Translations under genes and position numbers: made by a program | Shown here: positions 24,901-37,142 of the stretch, one piece after another | Layout of the letters: each line of letters begins with the position of its first letter | How positions within the stretch are numbered: the first letter of the stretch is position 1 | Notes under the pieces: generated by a model | Seen by the model: only the letters and a program-made list of their open reading frames with translations | What the model was told of the DNA's origin: nothing | Databases searched by the model: none | Assembly: GCA_963669155.1 (NCBI GenBank) | Contig: OZ022586.1 | Location: 2,387,360 to 2,451,359, forward strand | Source of the DNA: Arbacia lixula | Taxonomy: Eukaryota > Echinodermata > Echinoidea > Arbacioida > Arbaciidae | Direction: 5' to 3' | DNA: 64,000 bases

Positions 24901-25700
24901 AGGTACCCCTTTTAATTTGATTAACATTATTACATTATAATGTAGTATTGCATTGTTTGTGATGATATCATAATACATGGACAGAAGAAATGGAGAGCGC
25001 ACGAAATATTCTGGAGGTGGAGACAGCGAGAGACTCAGAAGGAAAGACGAGCATACGCAATGGGGCGGGGTGGGGGGGGGGGGGGGGGGGCTCAAGAAAG
25101 GGTGCTGATGAGATCAGAGAATGGACAGGGAGCCATTTTCATCCTAGCATGCCACTCGTGAAATGAATAGTATTGTTCATTTCTTTGTTTCAACAAATTC
25201 TGTATGTGAATTAGCATCTTGTGCGTGACGTCACAAAATCAAAACTTTCTCATCCTTTGACGGATTTTCGTCAAACCTTCGCTAATATGTTTCTTTCATG
25301 TTTCTACTTTTATTGAAATTACGTTTACTTCAGGGCAGAATACCCCCTTAATGTGCCTCGTGTGGATTATTTCACCAGCAAAACCAACAGAGCATCATAA
25401 TGTCTGTCACAAAGAGGGCTATTGCCACCTCTTTCACGCTCTTACCCAATCTTTACCACTCTTGCCTCTCCCCAGCCGCATCAGCTGCTGCTGCAGTTTA
25501 ACTGGGCGGGGCAGGTCAAGACTCTATCTTCCATCATGGTGGGTGTCAGCCCCGAGTTCGAGCTCGCTCTTTTCACCGTGTGTTTCCTCGCACATCCTAA
25601 CGACCTCTGCCCCTTCACGCTCAACGGCCACCACCTCGCCGTCCGTACGTGGTCGATACATGGCGGCAAGCTGGGAGCCGCGTATTTCAACGTTACATAG
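20884..25700 (+). CDS. EndoU-type endoribonuclease 2 with one somatomedin-B domain
   Basis: Complete gene: six coding exons, 1014 nt, 337 aa. Exons: 20884-20953 (signal peptide [18 protein letters not shown]..), 22216-22335 (one somatomedin-B module, eight Cys, [24 protein letters not shown]), 22805-22982, 24025-24224, 24682-24902, 25476-25700. The last three internal borders have the same phases and the 200- and 221-nt exons have the same lengths as in EndoU1, so the two genes are tandem duplicates. Catalytic candidates: His 224 (FEHVFVGE), His 239 (GFHNW) and Lys 278 ([18 protein letters not shown]). The 15-residue His-His spacing matches the family. The first EndoU exon (residues 64-122) is more divergent and Arg-rich (RRRDRSPR) than in EndoU1. 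An upstream in-frame GTG (20857) was not used as start because this is a eukaryote. Likely secreted; the somatomedin-B domain suggests extracellular protein binding. Its cellular role is unknown. Confidence 0.9.
21893..21990. repeat. (GAA)n microsatellite, EndoU2 intron 1
   Basis: About 98 bp of AGA/GAA repeat. Confidence 0.95.
22985..23735. repeat. (GGT)n-rich array directly after EndoU2 exon 3 donor
   Basis: About 750 bp of GGT/GAT-type triplets, starting within a few bases of the donor at 22983. Contains dozens of GGT trimers. Confidence 0.95.
24341..24475. repeat. (CA)n microsatellite, EndoU2 intron 4
   Basis: CA tract broken by repeated acatacaagcac interruptions. Confidence 0.95.
25195..25353. 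mobile_element. MITE family M1, one arm, EndoU2 last intron
   Basis: Right arm with TGACGTCA at 25226-25233, tcctttgacggattttcgtc and the terminus cagggcagaatacccccttaa. Confidence 0.65.
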
Positions 25701-25745
25701 GCTACACTCGACAACCCCACTGCATTGCAGATACCGACTACCATG

Positions 25746-25751
25746 AATAAA
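25746..25751 (+). terminator. Poly(A) signal of EndoU2
   Basis: AATAAA 46 bp after the EndoU2 stop codon, a normal distance for a short 3-prime UTR. Confidence 0.55.
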
Positions 25752-26546
25752 CAGTTACTAATAATAATAACTATAATGATGATAATGCTAATAATAACAA
25801 TAATGATAAGAACAATAATAGTCATAATCATACTACTATGCTGAATGAGGACAAAACCCGAAAGAAGGAAAGAGAGAAGTGGATGGAGTAGATCATAGAA
25901 AAAAAGGGAATGGAGTGAAAATATGTACCAGTTATGCATATCATGCGTTAAAATAAATTATAAGCATTACGCTTACGTATTTACAGTAACATATTTAACA
26001 CAAACAAAAGTGTGAGGAGAAGAGCTAATGGCAACAACTATGAACGTAACAATGTTTACGACTTCCCGATAGCCTTGATACAGAATGCACAATGTATTTT
26101 GTGTTGTGTTTTGTATTTTATGAAAGGAAATCAACGTGCGAGAAGCTATCAGCATGGTGTTGACATTTTGTAAATAGGATAATGATTTCTCTACCAGCTT
26201 GACATAACACGTCTTTCATTATTCAATAAAGAAAAATTAAACCGAAGAAAAGCAAATTCCATTTTTCCCTTTACAGACATTTGGAAATGGCTTATTATGA
26301 CAAAACTTCCACAGTAAATCAATAGTAAATCTGAACTATATGTGTTGTCATCTGATCATTGTCTTTTGCGCGAATGAGAGAGAGATTGGTGATTTTAAAA
26401 GTATGAGTAGTGGATGGATGTAAAGAACAAAAAAAAAATAAGCTAAGCGGCTGGAGATGAAGATTGACACAGAGAGAGGCAGATGGGAGAGCAAATGAGG
26501 AAGATATGAATATCTATATGTATATAAATAGTGAGAGAAATACATT

Positions 26547-26550
<4 letters not shown>

Positions 26551-26635
<85 letters not shown>

Positions 26636-26640
26636 GAGGG
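26551..26640. repeat. (GA)n microsatellite, intergenic
   Basis: About 35 GA units followed by G-rich and poly-T tracts. Confidence 0.95.
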
Positions 26641-26931
26641 GGGGAGGCGTGGGCGGGGAGCGGGGCGCGTTTTTTTTTTTTTTTTTTTTGCCGTACCACT
26701 AACGCGTCGGATCGGTTTATTTTATTCCCCAAAGCGACTTTTGTAGCAGCCTTTCTATGACACTTTCCCAAAAAACCTTTGTTGTTGTTGTTTGTTCGTT
26801 TTATATTTAAAATATTACGACCCCCTCTTAACCAGCCATACATATCTTCCTCACCACATATGGTCCTTAATACCACCATCACTACCATCATTACTCTCAT
26901 ATACTACCACCGCCACCTCCATCAAATTACC

Positions 26932-27302
26932 TTAAAAGGCATACTGTACTGGGAAGGCAAAAAAGCCTTCAAAATGTAATTGTTAGCAATCTTCTTGGCA
27001 ATGGTCTTAAATTCATGTATTGTCTATTTTAGAAGCTTGCTGAAAGCTATTTGCCCTAAAATGATCTACATTTGGAGTAATGAGTGATTAAATCACAAAT
27101 CCTCAAAATGTTCGGCCCGAACATTTTGAGGATCTAATCATTAGTCATTAATTACTCCATATGTAGATCATTTGAGGGCAAATAACTTGCAGCAAGCTTC
27201 TAAAATGGTTTATACATGAATTTAAGACCATTGGCAAGAAGATTGCTAACAATTACATTTTGAAGGCTTTTTTGCCTTCCCAGTACAGTATATGCCCTTT
27301 AA
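26932..27302. mobile_element. Fold-back MITE, family M2, full palindrome
   Basis: About 371 bp, same termini and arms as the copy at 16681, flanked by TTAA. Lies between EndoU2 and the subtilisin. Confidence 0.8.
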
Positions 27303-28134
27303 GCATCATATCCAACATCATTACTTTCATCAAAAAGATCATATCATCACCACTATCATTTGATATCATCTCTAATGACACCAACAATCTTATCATCACC
27401 ACCACCAAGATTACCTGTCATCACATCACAACCACTAACTTCATTACTTTCATCTTATACAGCATGCACCATCATCACTATTTTCAATCTCCAAAAACGG
27501 TGCTGCTAGTTTCCAACCCTCTCAATGTCCATCATCATATCATTATAGTATATCAATGCAATATGATATAAAGATGAATAATTGATTAATAACTTTGGAG
27601 TTATATTTCTTTTTAATTTTGTAACTACAGATTTGAAACATCACCAAGGGCAAGGAATCGCAATACGTTGCAACCTGTTCCAATGTTATTCTTTAATACT
27701 CTTCTCTGACCATATATGTATGTTCTTGACTTGAACTTTTACACAAATTAATCAAAAAGAGCTGTACATGATATATCAAAAACTGAGAAAATATCAGGTA
27801 AGATATTCAAAGAAGCATAAGTTCATAATACAAAACAAACCATTTCTAGTGAACAAGGAAGTATAAGCTAAAAGGCATTACACTTCAAGTGTAATATTGT
27901 ACTTTTTTAGATGGTGGTTAAAATCTCCATTTATATTAAGCGTTTGTAAAATTTGTATTGAACATATAATGGTAATATTATGCACAATATATACGCAATA
28001 GTTGCATGTACATGTAGAGTTAGAAACAACATCTATCATCATTAGTTTGTCAGCATGATCAGGTTGAAATGGATCTAAAAAGTCACGGCATCCACGACAT
28101 GAACGTACTCTCGCTGCGATATTCGAATTGAACT

Positions 28135-28247
28135 GGGGCCATATTCATGAAACCTTACTAGCCTAGTTGGTTACTAAAACTGCATGAAGCTGAATGCATT
28201 TTAGCAAGTAACTAGGCTTAGTAAGGTTTCATGAATATGGTCCCTGG
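28135..28247. repeat. Short palindromic element
   Basis: About 110-bp hairpin: ccatattcatgaaaccttac and its complement gtaaggtttcatgaatatgg enclose a second pair (actagcctagttggttact, agtaactaggcttagt). Confidence 0.7.
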
Positions 28248-28679
28248 CTATTAGCGCGTGCTCGGATACTTTGGTCTTCGTTTAAGACGCAAAATTAGAA
28301 TTGACAACTCTGACGCGTTAGTGGTACAGTAAAAAAGAAAAGAAAAAAAGATCGCGGGCCGGGGGTGGTGCGGCATAGGATTAGCAGAGCATTGAATAAG
28401 CATTGTTGACAGAGCGAAAGTCCAGACGCGAGCCAAAATACAGATAAAGGTGATATCATACGTCATCAGTAATAATGTTTGCATTTCACCACTCCACCTG
28501 CGTATTTTCAGAACTTAATCTACCTTCATGTCTCTATTTACATGTGAGATATTACAATCGAGGTTTGGGATACGTTGCGAAAAGCTGTAGCAAAATGTTT
28601 TATGCGTTTCGATGTATCCGTGTTTCCTGTTGTTATGTCACTGCCTTGCAAGTCAATGCCAGCACAAACATGTTGGTTA

Positions 28680-28890
28680 GTAGCCTAGGTACTAGGCTGT
28701 GAGGTGCATGGACACAACCCAGTCTGCTAACAACTATGTCTGGTAAGACAGACTATGCCCCTATCACATCCTCGCTCCTAAAGCCAGAAGAGCTATGACG
28801 TCATTAGGGCGTAGTCTGCGTTACAAGACATAGTTGTTGACATACTGGGCTGTGTCCATGCACCTCACAGCCTAGTACCAAGGCTGGTTA
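28680..28890. mobile_element. Fold-back element, family M3
   Basis: About 210-bp palindrome: cctaggtactaggctgtgag at the left, its complement ctcacagcctagtacc at the right. Confidence 0.7.
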
Positions 28891-29320
28891 GTTATCCGCC
28901 TTCCGCACATACCGACATATATCATGCCCCTCCCCCCCCCCCACCCCCACCCCGATCACATTCTTTCTCTTCTGTTGTAATACAGCCCTTGTCTTTCTGG
29001 TTTAGTAATTAAGTTTGTATGAGATTTCTTAATTTCTTTACATGCTTGGCGTCCGTAGTTTACTTGATACATGTAAGTGCTATGTCGAAAGGGCGTATAA
29101 TATTCTCATTTTGAGTCAATAAAATTAGCGTCTTCTCATGTGAAAAGTGACGGCTGACGGGATGGATAAAAATGCCCTCCAATCTTCTAAACAAAGAGTC
29201 CTCATAATCAAGGACTGATAACATGGATAAATGAACAGTTATTTTATGCAACTCAACGTTGATTTTGTCAAGAGTTCTTGGTATTTGCTCGCCCACACAG
29301 AATGTCAGTTATTCTCTCGC

Positions 29321-29327
29321 TATATAT
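29321..29327 (+). promoter_or_regulatory. Possible TATA box of subtilisin copy A
   Basis: TATATAT 60 bp upstream of the subtilisin ATG, leaving room for a start site about 30 bp downstream and a short leader. The spacing is plausible, but a lone AT-rich heptamer in AT-rich DNA is weak evidence. Confidence 0.35.
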
Positions 29328-29386
29328 TCGTTTACCCGCAACATTCACATTAAGAGAACATAGTTTACGGACAAAAAACATAAAGC

Positions 29387-32300
29387 ATGAAATTTGCAGT
29401 CCTTCTCCTTTTCGTCACTTTGGCGAGCGCGAGAGAATTAGCGCCGCTCTTGAAAGCAGCACCGAAGACAAATGACCGTCATATCATTGTGTTGGAGGTG
29501 AGTTTTCTCAAGTCCTGGTTGATATTTGGGTGTTGTGTGTGTTTATTGTAATTTGTTCATTTCTCTGGCGATCAGTCTGCAGGTACATGTATTTTAGGTC
29601 GCCTCAATTTTGAAATATTTACTTAAATGTTTTTTTTTTTTACATGAAAATGTATGCTGACTTAATTTGATACAACTTAATATGTATATAACAAAATCAC
29701 TAACTGTTCAATGGAATTATGTGCCCTATATTTTAAGATAATGTTTCTTTTTTTTCTCAGCACTGATAGGCCCCGCCTCCAGAACATCCTTCAATTCAAG
29801 ATTCCCCTTGTGACATCATCAAAGGTAGGAATTAGCAGGATAATAGGCAGAATGTATGCATAAACTAAACATTACCATGACTACCTCCACCTGCCCACAA
29901 GAGCATCACATGTCTTCACACAATACCATCTAACAACCTTTCACGTGGGAATAACCGTTTTCTTATGTCAGAAATGTGCTAGCTATGCCAAGGAAAAAAT
30001 TAATTTCCATTGTATAAACACGTGATGTTATTATAATCACTTGCAGGTAGTTATTGTTTAGTTTGTGCATAAATTATGTCTATTATCCTGCTAATTTCTA
30101 CCTTTGATGATGTCACAAGGGGAATCTTGAGTTGGAGGATATTTTGGAGGCGGAGCTTATCAGTGCTGAGAAAAAATATAGAAAAAATATTTTAAAATAT
30201 AGGACACATATTTCCATTGAACAGTTGGTGATTTTGTTATATACATATTAAGTCGCATCAACAGAAGTCAACATATATTTTTATGACAGGGGCCCTTTAA
30301 GTCAGTTTTCAGAATACCAACTGACTTACATGTTTAGTTAAGACAGTTCTCGACTAAAGTATCTCTCAGAACACCAGCAATTGACTTTTACAGATGGGTA
30401 GCTTTCTAATTCTTAATTATTGATGTTAATATATGAACATGTTCAGTGCCTTTGGGGATCACGCTCTTCGTAATGAAATTTATAAAAAATGGAATTGATG
30501 AATAGATGCCTATAAACACATGTCAATTCCACATGCTTTTACATTTTCTTCCAGAGATATGTTGACGTCGACGAGTTTGCAAGCGACTTCCAAGTCGACA
30601 GTTCTGCGTTCGGTCACCGATTTAACGTCATCCGTACACTGAGGACAGCTATTAACGCAGTCATTGTCGACTTGGACGAAGAAGCCGTTAAACTCGTAAG
30701 TAATGGCTATATTCTTGATTCTAGAAAGTATACAACTTTTATTGACGTGTTTCAAAATGCATTCTGCTACTCATTTTTTTCTTTTCTTCTTGTCGCTGGG
30801 TACAGTGTTTACTGTTATGTTGTGATATGTTTTGCAATACCAGTAATGGCAATGGTGATCAGAATGATAGTGATGGCATTATTAGCGATACGGCAGGTCT
30901 GGGTGGTGGCGATGATGGGATGGTGGTGGTGGTGGTGGTGGTGGTGGTGGTGGTGGTGGAGCGGTGAGGGGTGGTGGTGGTGGAGCGGTGAGGGTGGTGG
31001 TGGTGGAGCGGTGAGGGTGGTGGTGGTGGTGGTGGTGGTGGTGGTGGAGGCGGTTAGGGGTGGTGGTGGTGGATGCGGTGATGGTGGTGAATGCGGTGGA
31101 GGTGTTGGTGGTGGAAATGATAATGATGATGACGATGATGATGATGATGATGATGATTGGGGATGGGAGAGGAGGACGTTAAGGGAGATGAAGGTGACGA
31201 TAGCAATGACAATGTTATAATCATGGTGGTGGCAGTGAGAATTGTGGTGATGATGGAATTAGTTGTTACGTTGCCGGTTGCTGGTGACGATAATCATGAT
31301 AATGATAACCAAGATGACAAAATGTGGTTGCGGTGGTAACGGTGATGGAAGTGGTGCTTATGTTGACAGCTTGGACAGTCGTTACTGTAACGATGCTTTT
31401 GTGGTGATGGTCCTAGTCGTGGTGGATATTGCGGTTGGGTAGATGATAGTGAAGGAATGTATATTGCTGACGATGTGAAATTCATGATAAAAATGAATGA
31501 TTCTCAGCTTGTATTTTTCGTGTAATCTGATAATCCGTTTTGAAGGTGCGGTCACTTCAGGGAGTAAGGTATGTCGAGGAAGAAACCTTCGGATCTGTGG
31601 ATGCAGAGAACTGGGGAACGGATCGCATCAATCAACGTGATCTACCTCTAGACAATGATGAAACAATGCGTAAGCGTTGCTATGGAAACCGTAAAATAGC
31701 ATTGATATAAACAAATATGAGGTCATAGATCGTGTGAAATAAAATTTGTATCATTTATGTTCACTTTGTATATCAGTTCTGCAATCCAAGTTCATTTAGG
31801 TTTGCAAACAAAAATGAAAAAAAAAAATATTTGATGTTATTAGTACAATAAATCTTAAACATGTTAAAAGAGGGGACTAGATCAATCATTGATTGTGTCT
31901 TAAAGATAATAAAAAAATATTCCAAACAGTCTTAGGAAATAGAAAGTATAGTCACGAACAAACCTATAATTTCTTGATTTCGATTTTTTTTCTTGTACAT
32001 ATATATTACTCGAAAATTGTTATTTATTTGAATGTATTAATGTAAAATAGATCGGTATGATGGTTACAAGCAGAGACATGTAACGTTTGTTTGGATAACA
32101 GCATTTCTATGTTAGTTTATTCAATATCAACAAATTAATACTGCCTTTACAATTCCTGGGGAATAGTGATAATGGTGACAGGACATGTGATGACGTCATA
32201 CCCGTTCTACAGGAGTCAAATATCTACCAATGTGTAGCTAAGTAACCATTCAATTCCTTTCTGATATAAAGCTATTTAAAGCATTTACCAATTTCATTTG

Positions 32301-33543
32301 ATTCCTAGCCATGGGGGTTGGAGCAAACATCTTCATCGTGGACACCGGGGTTCGAATCACCCACGAGGACTTCGAGGGGCGGGCATCCTACGCGGCTAAA
32401 TTCGTGACCGGTGTGGTAGGTATCGAGGACAGAGTGTTTGATTGCCATAACTGTGCCTGTGACTGGCAGCTGCTCTTAAAGGGATAGCTCACCCTGGAGA
32501 TAGCTGGTTTCAATAAAAGCAGAAACATGAAAGGAACATATTAGCGAAGGTTTGACGAAAATCGGTCAAAGGAGAAAAAGTTATTGGATTTTGAAACCTC
32601 AATTTTGTGACGTCACGTGTGAGGTGCTCTCCCATATGTTGTGTACACTATAATTGCATAAATAATATTTATTGCTCTTTTCCGTTTTTGACAACGGATT
32701 TTTTTTCATATAGGTATGTATGTAAAAACGTATTTCAGATGAGGTTACATATTTTTTTTTATAGAAAATGCACATTTTCAAGGAAAAAATTGTTTATAGC
32801 AACGAATGTGTTTTGAATATTTCAGATATATTTCATCATTGAAATATTTGAAATAATATTAGATATTTACATATCATAATTGTATGTAAATACAACATGT
32901 ATTCAAATATAATTTCTCAACAGGACACCGACTGTCATGGGCACGGCACACATTGTGCTGGGATAGCCGGTGGAAAAAAGTATGGTGTCGCTAAAGGGGC
33001 AAATATCCGCTCAGTGAAGGTGTGTGATTGTACGGGTGTATGCAGTTCGAGTGCTCTTGTGTCAGGTAAGATTTTTAGGAACGTCTTTAAGTTTTATTGG
33101 GAATAAAACGCCTACCCCCTTTTTTGTATGCACCCCCTCCCCCTCTTCAGGCACACCTCCTCCATACATATTTCTCTCCTCTCCCTCTCTATCTTTTCTC
33201 TCTCCTCTCTCTCAGTCTGTCTGTCTCTCTACCTCTTTCTCCCACTCTATCTGTCTCTCTCTCCCCTATCTCTATCTGTCTGTCTGTCTGTCTCTCTGTC
33301 CCATGTTTCTCTCCCCTCCCCTTCTCCCCGTTATATCTAGCTTCTCCCCCCCCCCTCCCCCTTTCTCCCCTCCCCCACGCGCCTGCATGTCCCCTCTCTA
33401 CCCGCCCGTTTTTGCGAACAAAATCGCCATGGAGAACCACGGTACAAATAATTATGCCCCAATGTTTCTAACAATCAATTATATCACAGCAGACATCTTA
33501 TCAAATAATCAAATATAACCACCCCTCCCCTCTCCCTCTCCCT

Positions 33544-33584
<41 letters not shown>

Positions 33585-34811
33585 CCTCTCCCTCTCTCTC
33601 TCTCTCTCCCTCTAGCCATGGACTTCATCACGGGGCAGAAGCGGGGTGGGATGGCAAACGTGGTCGCCTCCCTCTCCCTGAGTCTCAACTCAGAGAGCTT
33701 CGGCGAGGCCGTGATCGCCGCCATCGCCGAAGACGTCGTCGTCTTGACGTCGTCGGGTAACGACCGCCGTGACGCGTGCCGTCTGATCCCCGGAAACATC
33801 CCTGAGGTGATCAGAGTGGACTTCACATGACTATTTTGCTCATTTATGTTCATTTGATTTCCTTTCAATCAATATGGTTTTGATATTATATTTCAATTCG
33901 GGTTTTTATTTATTTCATCAAATTTCATTTGATTTTTCTCATTCAATATAAGTCGACGGGTCGTCATTGTGAATTTGCGTGGATCCTGCGTAGATCAGTT
34001 TCGAAATAGAGTTAAATGAAATAGTGATGACATTTTTGTTTTATAGATTAATAAAATACTGCGGATATAATCATGAGTGTTTCAACGCCTTCCTCTTACA
34101 CTGCCAAGCATTGAGTAAATCAATTACTGGGCGAAAAGACAACTCATTGACTAGATGTAGCAATATAACTATTATAACAAATTTGGCTAAGTTCTTTTGG
34201 CTATCGTCATCCATAATCCCAGGTCATCACCGTGGGCAATGTCGAGCCCGACGACAGCGTCCGGTCGAGCTCCAACTTTGGTTCTTGCGTTGACATCCTC
34301 GCTCCAGGAACCGACATCATCAGCTGTAGCAACAGCGACGACACCTCGACGTCGACGAAGACCGGGACGAGCATGGCGTGCCCTCATGTTGCCGGTAAGC
34401 TGAGCTAGTTGCCAACGTTTATAGACACTTGGTCTGCACCTATTGAGTCAAATCATCATTTCGTTTACAAGTGAAATCTTATAACTACCCTCTAAGAAGA
34501 AGTAAACTTAACAAAAACTCTATTCCATAATCCTTACTACATGTACTATAGCTTTAATACCTCACCCTTTATCCAGACCAATTACTCTAACCCTAACATA
34601 TACACATCAGCATCGTACATTAGTTGATTGGTTAATTAGCTTACGAGCATGCACCTACAGTAACTACCTATGGGCATGGGCATGATAAGTAAGGGCATGT
34701 AACTCTTTTATACAAATTAAGTTTGACTGTCTCATTTGATCTCCCTTACTCTCTGTGTCTTTTTCCCTCTCTTCCTGTTTCCCCCTCTCTCCTGCTACCC
34801 ATTCCCCCTCG

Positions 34812-34851
<40 letters not shown>

Positions 34852-34903
34852 CTCTCTCTGCCCCCTCTTTCTGCCCCTCTCTCCCCCCATCTCTCCCCCT
34901 TCT

Positions 34904-34956
<53 letters not shown>

Positions 34957-35201
34957 CCACCTCTTTCCCCCTCTCTCCCCCTCTCTCTCCCCCTTTCTCT
35001 CCCCCCTCTCTTCATTATCAATAATTACCGCCTACCTCAGGGGCGGCCGGTATCCTAATGGCCGATAGGGGCGTGGCTCCGGGAGACGTGAGCCAGGTGT
35101 TGGTAGATGAGGCGTCCTCAGACAAGCTCTCTGGCCTCAGGTCGGGCACGCCCAACAAGCTCCTCTACGTCAGAAGCGTCTTCGGAAGGACGGATAACTA
35201 A
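29387..35201 (+). CDS. Secreted subtilisin-like serine protease (S8A, proteinase K/aqualysin-like) with I9 propeptide, copy A
   Basis: Complete gene: eight exons, 1149 nt, 382 aa. Exons: 29387-29497, 30555-30695, 31546-31669, 32309-32415, 32924-33065, 33616-33806, 34223-34394, 35041-35201; all GT/AG with matching phases. Signal peptide MKFAVLLLFVTLASA, then an I9 inhibitor propeptide (RHIIVLE, RYVDVDEFASDFQ), then a mature domain starting near residues 104-113 (AENWGTDRINQR). Catalytic triad: Asp 137 (IFIVDTGVRITHEDFEGR), His 168 (DCHGHGTHCAGIAGGKKYGV) and Ser 322 (GTSMACPHVAG); oxyanion-hole Asn 257 (TSSGN). The length fits proteinase K-type zymogens (about 380 aa) with no extra C-terminal domain. 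Extra Cys pairs (CDCTGVC, SCVDI, ISCS) suggest disulfides as in extracellular enzymes. Expected role: extracellular, probably digestive or defensive, proteolysis. Substrate unknown. The start ATG is followed directly by the hydrophobic leader and lies 60 bp downstream of a TATATAT motif. Confidence 0.93.
29600..30305. mobile_element. Large fold-back element in subtilisin A intron 1
   Basis: About 700 bp. Arm blocks ctcagcactgataggcccc, gattccccttgtgacatcat and tctattatcctgctaattt pair with complements in reverse order. It occupies most of intron 1 and would give a long RNA hairpin. Confidence 0.7.
30913..31160. repeat. (GGT)n/(GAT)n array, subtilisin A intron 2
   Basis: GGT repeats with ggagcggtgagg interruptions, then GAT repeats. 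Confidence 0.95.
32476..32800. mobile_element. MITE family M1, left arm and centre, subtilisin A intron 4
   Basis: Starts TTAAAGGGATAGCTCACCCT, with TGACGTCA at 32608-32615; the right arm is missing. Confidence 0.7.
33175..33615. repeat. CT-rich tracts before subtilisin A exon 6
   Basis: Two CT-rich stretches; the second runs straight into the acceptor of exon 6 at 33616. Confidence 0.9.
34740..35012. repeat. CT-rich tract before subtilisin A exon 8
   Basis: About 270 bp of CT/C runs ending about 28 bp before the exon 8 acceptor. Confidence 0.9.
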
Positions 35202-36966
35202 ACGCGCTAATACATAAATATCAATTACTAAATGATTATAAAGGGAAATACTTAGTTTTTGCAGGTGAACATTAAAAACAGTCAGTATCGAAGTCAGTTT
35301 CTTGGAGAAGAAAAGGGACATTTAGGATATTAAAATTTACAATATGTACTGAGTAGAAAAGAACCATGTGACGATAATACTAATTTGTCTCCATCAAAAA
35401 ATCTTCATAACTGTTTGATTAGTTGCCCTATTTTACTCAAACTTTTATTTATTGTGTCTCTTGAAGAACTTATTGTTTTAACCGGAGTTGCCCTTTTAAT
35501 ATGAAGTATACCTTTTGAAAACCTAAAACAGAAAGTTGTAATTCATTGTATGCGAAAGAAAATAGATTTGAAGAATTCTTCTGTAGATCATATAGGAATT
35601 GATATTTAATTTAAGTGAATTAGATCAACCGTTACAATTCAAACGGAATTAATGACGGGTCGTCTTGTACCTGTTCACCTGACCCTGGGATTGATCAACT
35701 TCATTTGGACATCATAATCAATTGGAGTAGTTTTTCAGAATCTGATATTGCGTGTCGGAATGAATTCCTCTTTTTACTGGCAGTGGCGTATGATACCTAC
35801 GGGCCTTGTGCGCGTGACATCTCTAAGCCAAGAGAGGACATCACCACCAATGCGTAAAGGTTAGATTAAAGCTAGACATATTTTTTTTTCTTGTCAACGT
35901 CATGTAGTGATGATGATTAATAAGATACACTTCACTTTTCCAGTAGCTACCATGATGGTAGCATTCTCAACACCATAGCAAATTACACTGCACATTGATA
36001 CTCATTGGTAGCCTGACAAGCATACACATTGCACAGCTGGACATAAAGTCAAGTGCTAAGGATATGGCTGGTTAAGAATTATTGACCTCTTGGTTGTTTT
36101 ATTGTAAAATAAAAACCCATGATCATCGCGCGTGCACTGGTTTCCTTTTTTCGTTATCGTGTGTATTACTCTTACGTACGATGCCATGATTACCGGTGAA
36201 AAACGTGGATAAGTTTTTTGAGAGGTTTGTGTGTGTGTGTGTGTGTGTGCGCGCGCGCGCGTGTGTGTGTTTGTTTGTTTGTGTGCTTATGTGTGTCACA
36301 GTGTGTGTAATATTGTCCCAACACATTTATTTGTAAACTAAGACTGTACTGTCTGACATGTCAGTTGTGTACGTACACATGAGAGCTAGTCTCGTTGGCA
36401 GCATCCACGACCCGTGTCTAGCACTAAACTTTAATCAAGGGTTAAATTCAGACGCCTTAGCTTTCATACTGGTCTCAATAAAGTATACAGGAGTCGATGA
36501 TTGATTGTCTTCAGCGACGTTCGGTCAACCCATGAGTCTGAAAATTATACCCTTGTCCCGGCCTAAACTGTTACGTCATATCGTACATTAAATGGCCGGT
36601 GTGTGATACACATATCAGCGAATGCTACAGAAATCGAGTTGATCCGAATACAATGAGCTACTGTATGTTGGACTTTGTTCCAGCAAACGTCAAAATATAG
36701 GGCTAAAGGGCAGGCCTTTTATGTATAGGCTAAAACCTGTAAGTCCATGAACATATAGTATGAATATTGCTGACGATCAAAAATAGCGACATATAACAAA
36801 ACATCATGATTAAGTAGCGTGAGTTGAGTTAGGATGTATGCATTGTTCGCTTCGTGACATATTTGTAGTTATATCACGATTTATTCAAAGAATTCCAAAG
36901 TAATTTTCAACTCGTGCTCTGCTGCGGAACGTCGGTAACAATTCGACTCTTCCCGACCGCGCTACC

Positions 36967-37142
36967 ATGGCTGGGTGCTCAGCGATTCTACGGTGGGTGG
37001 GTCGAGGTAGGAGTGCATACATGGCAATGACTAACTGCGGCCCTGGGAATCTACGCGCACTGCAGTCATTAGATTCGAGTGTCGCGAGCGGTTCGGAGCT
37101 ACACGGTGCACATACATCGCTACGAGCTTCGCAAGCACAAAC
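36967..37142 (+). other. Candidate leader exon, copy A (Kozak ATG, Arg-rich ORF, GT donor)
   Basis: An open stretch begins at a strong Kozak start (gctaccATGG) and encodes MAGCSAILRWVGRGRS.., with no acidic residue in the first 40 and several Arg, like a mitochondrial presequence. It ends at a consensus donor (CAAAC then GTAAGT). The same ORF is kept in copy B with a 6-nt indel that preserves the frame. If the contig is flipped, this exon lies upstream of, and on the same strand as, the decarboxylase. It could be that gene's first exon, coding or 5-prime UTR. A direct splice to the known decarboxylase exon 1 would be out of frame with its ATG, so either a further exon exists or this ATG is an upstream ORF. 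No protein family is recognised. Confidence 0.4.

Larger units (their letters stand above)
25701..29386. other. Spacer between EndoU2 and subtilisin A
   Basis: No convincing gene. Contains the poly(A) signal, ATA/AAT repeats, the GA microsatellite, an M2 palindrome, the hairpin at 28135 and an M3 element. Confidence 0.7.
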
